A stretch of 8,605 nucleotides of DNA from Sulfitobacter sp. (GTDB lineage: Bacteria; Pseudomonadota; Alphaproteobacteria; Rhodobacterales; Rhodobacteraceae), in contig JAGXHD010000118.1 in the NCBI GenBank assembly GCA_024636395.1, positions 1-8,605 of the forward strand, in the 5' to 3' direction. The translations under genes were made by a program, and so were the position numbers. The notes below the pieces were generated by a model that did no database searches, was not told the origin of the DNA, and was given only the letters and a program-made list of their open reading frames with translations. Positions 6,221 to 8,605 of this stretch are shown one piece after another. The first letter of the stretch is position 1. Each line of letters starts with the position of its first letter.

Positions 6221-7015
6221 ATGAAGCTGGATGATGCCTACGCCAACGGAGCTTATATTGAAGGCGCAGATGCCTATCCTCCCCGCTGGAAAAGCGAGGC
6301 GCAGGCGTTCCGCGATGCGCTTGGTGCGCGTGCGCAGACAGGGGTGTCATATGGACCGTCCAAGCGTCAGGTGTTCGATTTCTTCCAGCCCGAGGGTGTA
6401 TCGCGCGGCACGGTGATTTTCGTGCACGGCGGATACTGGAAGGCGTTCGATGCCAGCATGTGGTCGCATCTGGGCGCCGGTGCGCTGGCGCGGGGCTGGG
6501 CCGTGGCGATGCCGAGCTACGATCTGTGCCCTGATGTGCGCATCGGCGACATCACCCGCCAGATCGCCGCGGCGGTGACCAAGATTGCGGACCGCACGTT
6601 TGGCGGGCCCATCGCCCTTGTCGGCCATTCTGCGGGCGGGCATCTGGTCTGCCGGATGACAGATCCGCTCATCCTGCCCTCCGAGATCCGCGAGCGGATC
6701 AAGCAGATCGTACCGATTTCGCCCGTGGCCGATCTGGAGCCGCTGATGGACACGGACATGAACGAAATACTGCGCATCGATGCAGCGGAGGCCCAGGCCG
6801 AAAGCCCGACGAACATGCAGCCGCCCCACGGCCTCGATGTGACGGTCTGGGTCGGCGCGGACGAGCGCCCCGCTTTTCTGGAGCAGGCTGAACAATTGGC
6901 CCGCACCTGGGGCGCGCGCCGCGTTGTGGAGGAGGGGAAGCATCATTTCGACGTTATCGATGGCCTCACTGATCCTGATGGCCCGATGATCAAGGCGTTG
7001 CTCGGCCTGAAGTAG
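6221..7015 (+). CDS. Alpha/beta hydrolase, kynurenine formamidase-like
   Basis: This is a 264-residue cytoplasmic alpha/beta hydrolase; no signal peptide or membrane segment is seen. HGGYW (69-73) is the oxyanion-hole HGGxW motif typical of arylformamidases, which cleave N-formyl-L-kynurenine in tryptophan breakdown. The nucleophile is Ser137 in GHSAGG. Likely partners are Asp214 (VGADERP) and His242 (KHHFDVIDGL). The N-terminal DDAYANGAYIEGADAYPPRW is also typical of this subgroup. The start has AAAGGA at 6207-6212, 8 bases away. The gene is divergent from gabD, and no tryptophan-pathway gene (tryptophan dioxygenase, kynureninase) is visible. The substrate is therefore open: formylkynurenine is possible, but related esterases and amidases share the motif. 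It appears to be a single-gene unit. Confidence 0.85.
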   Translation: MKLDDAYANGAYIEGADAYPPRWKSEAQAFRDALGARAQTGVSYGPSKRQVFDFFQPEGVSRGTVIFVHGGYWKAFDASMWSHLGAGALARGWAVAMPSYDLCPDVRIGDITRQIAAAVTKIADRTFGGPIALVGHSAGGHLVCRMTDPLILPSEIRERIKQIVPISPVADLEPLMDTDMNEILRIDAAEAQAESPTNMQPPHGLDVTVWVGADERPAFLEQAEQLARTWGARRVVEEGKHHFDVIDGLTDPDGPMIKALLGLK

Positions 7016-7036
7016 CGATCCAAATTGCTTCCCTTC

Positions 7037-7059
7037 GCAGGTTTGATTTGCAAAGCTGC
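7037..7059 (+). terminator. Weak hairpin after the hydrolase gene
   Basis: GCAG (7037-7040) with CTGC (7056-7059) and TTTG (7042-7045) with CAAA (7051-7054) form an 8-pair hairpin interrupted by one G-G mismatch, with a 5-base loop. No clean T-run follows, so terminator function is doubtful. Confidence 0.3.
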
Positions 7060-7078
7060 CTCAGGGCTCTTTGCCGGG

Positions 7079-7097
7079 ATGTAAATATATTTTACAT
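7079..7097. promoter_or_regulatory. Perfect palindrome upstream of the coiled-coil operon
   Basis: ATGTAAA (7079-7085) and TTTACAT (7091-7097) form a perfect 7-base inverted repeat around TATAT. It lies 38 bases before the ATG at 7135, in an AT-rich stretch that also holds -10-like TATATC (7102-7107) and GATACT (7108-7113). Its position and symmetry suggest an operator for a dimeric repressor or activator. The PpsR/CrtJ motif TGT-N12-ACA is not met, because the spacing is 11. The regulator is unknown. Confidence 0.6.
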
Positions 7098-7134
7098 TGC
7101 CTATATCGATACTGTGACAAACACGGAGTGTTAC

Positions 7135-8211
7135 ATGGCCAACCTTGATGCGCAGGTGCGCGAATCCCAGGCGCAGGTCGCGCAGGCACAGGACAAAATC
7201 GCCGAGCTAACCAGCAGGATCCAGACCGCGCGTGCCAAGCTGGAAGCGGGAGATGCCGCCGATATCGACATCGAAAACGCTTCGCTGGAGGATGTGCATG
7301 CGCATACGGAAGTGATGAACGCTAATATCGCCGAGCTGATCATGGGGCTTGATGACGTGACCGCAGGTTTCAGCCGCGACTTTGACGAAATGCGCTCCAA
7401 AACCGGCTGGGAAAGTGTCGTCGGAATTTTCTCGTCGGCCAAATCCGACAGCATGCGGCAGGAGCGGGTGCGCAGCGCTTCGATCTACGATAAATTGCAG
7501 GATCTGATCGCAAAATCAGACACCATCGTGCAGCTTCTCGAAGGGCAGCTGGCCGTGCTGGAAGAGCAGAAAACCAAGGTCGAATCCAACCTGACCGACA
7601 CGCTCACCGACCGGGAGACGACTGTGGCCGAGCTGGAGGCGCTGCGCCGCGACATCGCCGACATGGACCCCGAGATCATCACGCTGGAGAATGCCATTGC
7701 CTCCGAGACGGATGCCGCCAAGCGCACGGCATTGGAGTCCAAGCTGGCGGCGGCGAACGGACGCTATAATGCGATGGTGCAGGAGGAGCAGGTCAAGCTC
7801 GCCAAGAGCCAGACGCTGGAGCGGTACATCGACAAGGGCAAGACCTGGGTGGATAGCCTGCAAAATCAGGCGGCGACCCAAATGGTGCTGATCAACAAGC
7901 TCCAGACCGACACCAAGCAGCGCGTCGTGCTTTATGACGCTCTGACCAAATCGCTGAAAACTGCGCAGCAGCAGGACGTCGCCCACCGCATCAACGAGAT
8001 CGGCGTCAAGACGGACCAGGAGGCGCAATCGGCCATGGCCGGCATCGGGGCTGCCACCAACGCGCGTATGGCCGAGATGATGGAAAAGCACGAGGATCAC
8101 ATGGTCTTCGCCCGCGACGTGCTGGAGCAGAAGGCAAAGGCAGACGAGCGGTTCGCGCGTCGGTTTGCGAAGATCGTCGAGAAGCACGACAGCAATGCCT
8201 ATGGTGATTGA
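7135..8211 (+). CDS. Uncharacterised soluble coiled-coil protein
   Basis: I do not recognise this 358-residue protein with certainty. It is rich in Ala, Glu, Lys and Gln and lacks a signal peptide and membrane helices. Heptad-like helices cover about 3-38, 120-235 and 290-350. A less regular middle (about 80-118: FSRDFDEMRSKTGWESVVGIF) may be a small structured element, and a segment near 228-275 (YIDKGKTWVDSLQNQ) could be a hinge. The helical layout and the LQNQ...LINKLQTDTKQR region faintly recall the TelA/KlaA toxic-anion-resistance family, but no diagnostic motif confirms it. The ATG at 7135 was chosen because GGAG (7125-7128) is 6 bases upstream; an in-frame GTG/TTG-type extension reaches back to 7048 without support. 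It overlaps the next gene and follows a palindrome. It is likely a cytoplasmic scaffold working with the membrane protein encoded next. Confidence 0.85.
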   Translation: MANLDAQVRESQAQVAQAQDKIAELTSRIQTARAKLEAGDAADIDIENASLEDVHAHTEVMNANIAELIMGLDDVTAGFSRDFDEMRSKTGWESVVGIFSSAKSDSMRQERVRSASIYDKLQDLIAKSDTIVQLLEGQLAVLEEQKTKVESNLTDTLTDRETTVAELEALRRDIADMDPEIITLENAIASETDAAKRTALESKLAAANGRYNAMVQEEQVKLAKSQTLERYIDKGKTWVDSLQNQAATQMVLINKLQTDTKQRVVLYDALTKSLKTAQQQDVAHRINEIGVKTDQEAQSAMAGIGAATNARMAEMMEKHEDHMVFARDVLEQKAKADERFARRFAKIVEKHDSNAYGD

Positions 8212-8455
8212 ATTTATCGAAATTGTTTTAGGCGGCGGTGTCCTTGTCCTATTCACCGGCACATTCTGCTATTCTTTTGTGGTTCTCTCCAAATACGGCA
8301 AACCCGGCAAGATGTGGGGTATGTGGTATGCCTTGGACACACTGGAGGGTCGTTATGCAATTCGGAGATTATTCAGGTTATTTTTCGCAACATTTGCTCT
8401 GGGAGTGCTTTTGGGTATTGTCGATGCGATCAATCCGATAACCCAATATGAGTAA
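8195..8455 (+). CDS. Small two-helix membrane protein, unknown function
   Basis: This 86-residue protein has two predicted membrane helices, about residues 4-30 (FIEIVLGGGVLVLFTG...FVVL) and about 59-78 (LFFATFALGVLLGIVDAI). They are joined by a basic, aromatic loop (SKYGKPGKMWGMWYALDTLEG...AIRR). The positive-inside rule puts that loop in the cytoplasm and both ends outside. The start could be ATG 8195 or ATG 8201; 8195 is preferred because the purine run GAGAAG (8179-8184) is closer to normal spacing. It overlaps the coiled-coil gene by 17 bases and the next gene by 8, so translational coupling is likely. It is visibly more AT-rich than its neighbours. I recognise no family. The cytoplasmic loop is a natural docking site for the coiled-coil protein, which is inference. 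Confidence 0.8.
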   Translation: MPMVIEFIEIVLGGGVLVLFTGTFCYSFVVLSKYGKPGKMWGMWYALDTLEGRYAIRRLFRLFFATFALGVLLGIVDAINPITQYE

Positions 8456-8605
8456 TCCCGCCGCCGACCACTACGATCTCAAGGACACCTTTGCCAGCCG
8501 CCGGTACTTCGCCAAATTCAAAGGCATCATGCAGCACATGCTGCGCGTGGCGGGTGTCATGGAGGCCGAGGGCGATCTGACCCGCGAGGAGGTGACGATC
8601 CTTGC
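8448..8605 (+). CDS. Third gene of the coiled-coil operon, N-terminal fragment
   Basis: An open frame starts at ATG 8448 (MSNPAADHYDLKDTF) and runs off the right edge after 52 codons. It overlaps the membrane protein gene's end by 8 bases, in another frame, as in coupled operons. The visible part is soluble and helical, with no signal peptide or membrane segment; it contains YFAKFKGIMQHMLRVAGVME and GDLTREEVT. Too little is present to name a family. The codon pattern, with G/C in most third positions, supports a real gene. Confidence 0.75.
   Translation, partial: MSNPAADHYDLKDTFASRRYFAKFKGIMQHMLRVAGVMEAEGDLTREEVTIL

Noticed and set aside
7080..7096. PpsR/CrtJ photosynthesis repressor site
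   Set aside because: That motif needs TGT-N12-ACA; the spacing here is 11 and no photosynthesis gene is nearby.
7048..7134. N-terminal extension of the coiled-coil protein from 7048
   Set aside because: It would run through the palindrome and promoter-like region and has no good Shine-Dalgarno. ATG 7135 has GGAG at 6 bases.

Overview
The window looks like a chromosomal segment of an alphaproteobacterium, most likely Rhodobacteraceae (Roseobacter group). This is inferred from high GC, frequent GTG/TTG starts, the glycolate oxidase operon end, an alphaproteobacterial-style GabD, and a small heat-shock gene with a ROSE-like leader. No rRNA, tRNA, CRISPR, insertion sequence or prophage block was seen, and there is no gene-free stretch longer than about 130 bases.

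Layout from left to right: (1) 58-1449, glcF, the iron-sulfur subunit of glycolate oxidase, with the last bases of an upstream operon member before it. (2) A 72-base gap carrying four copies of a YTGCCYTA-type half-site, then two overlapping, paralogous secreted trypsin-fold serine proteases (1522-2334 and 2321-3124; the second starts at TTG). (3) A heat-shock unit: a sigma-32-type promoter whose -35 box sits on the stop codon of protease 2, a ~97-base leader that can fold into three hairpins, the last masking the Shine-Dalgarno in ROSE thermometer style, an Hsp20 gene (3251-3721) and a strong intrinsic terminator. (4) 3860-4618, a membrane-anchored muramidase-like protein related to lambda-type endolysins. 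(5) On the minus strand, gabD (6138-4666), succinate-semialdehyde dehydrogenase, divergent from an alpha/beta hydrolase of the kynurenine formamidase-like HGGxW group (6221-7015). (6) A compact, overlapping operon of unrecognised genes running off the right edge: a 358-residue soluble coiled-coil protein, an 86-residue two-helix membrane protein and the start of a third gene, preceded by a perfect 7-5-7 palindrome.

glcF and gabD are central carbon metabolism genes (glycolate to glyoxylate; succinate semialdehyde to succinate). The middle part has an envelope and protein-quality flavour: secreted proteases, a cytoplasmic holdase and a wall-cutting enzyme, although only the Hsp20 gene shows visible stress control. 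The right-hand operon is the best candidate for an undescribed system, and the Hsp20 leader is the best-supported regulatory finding.
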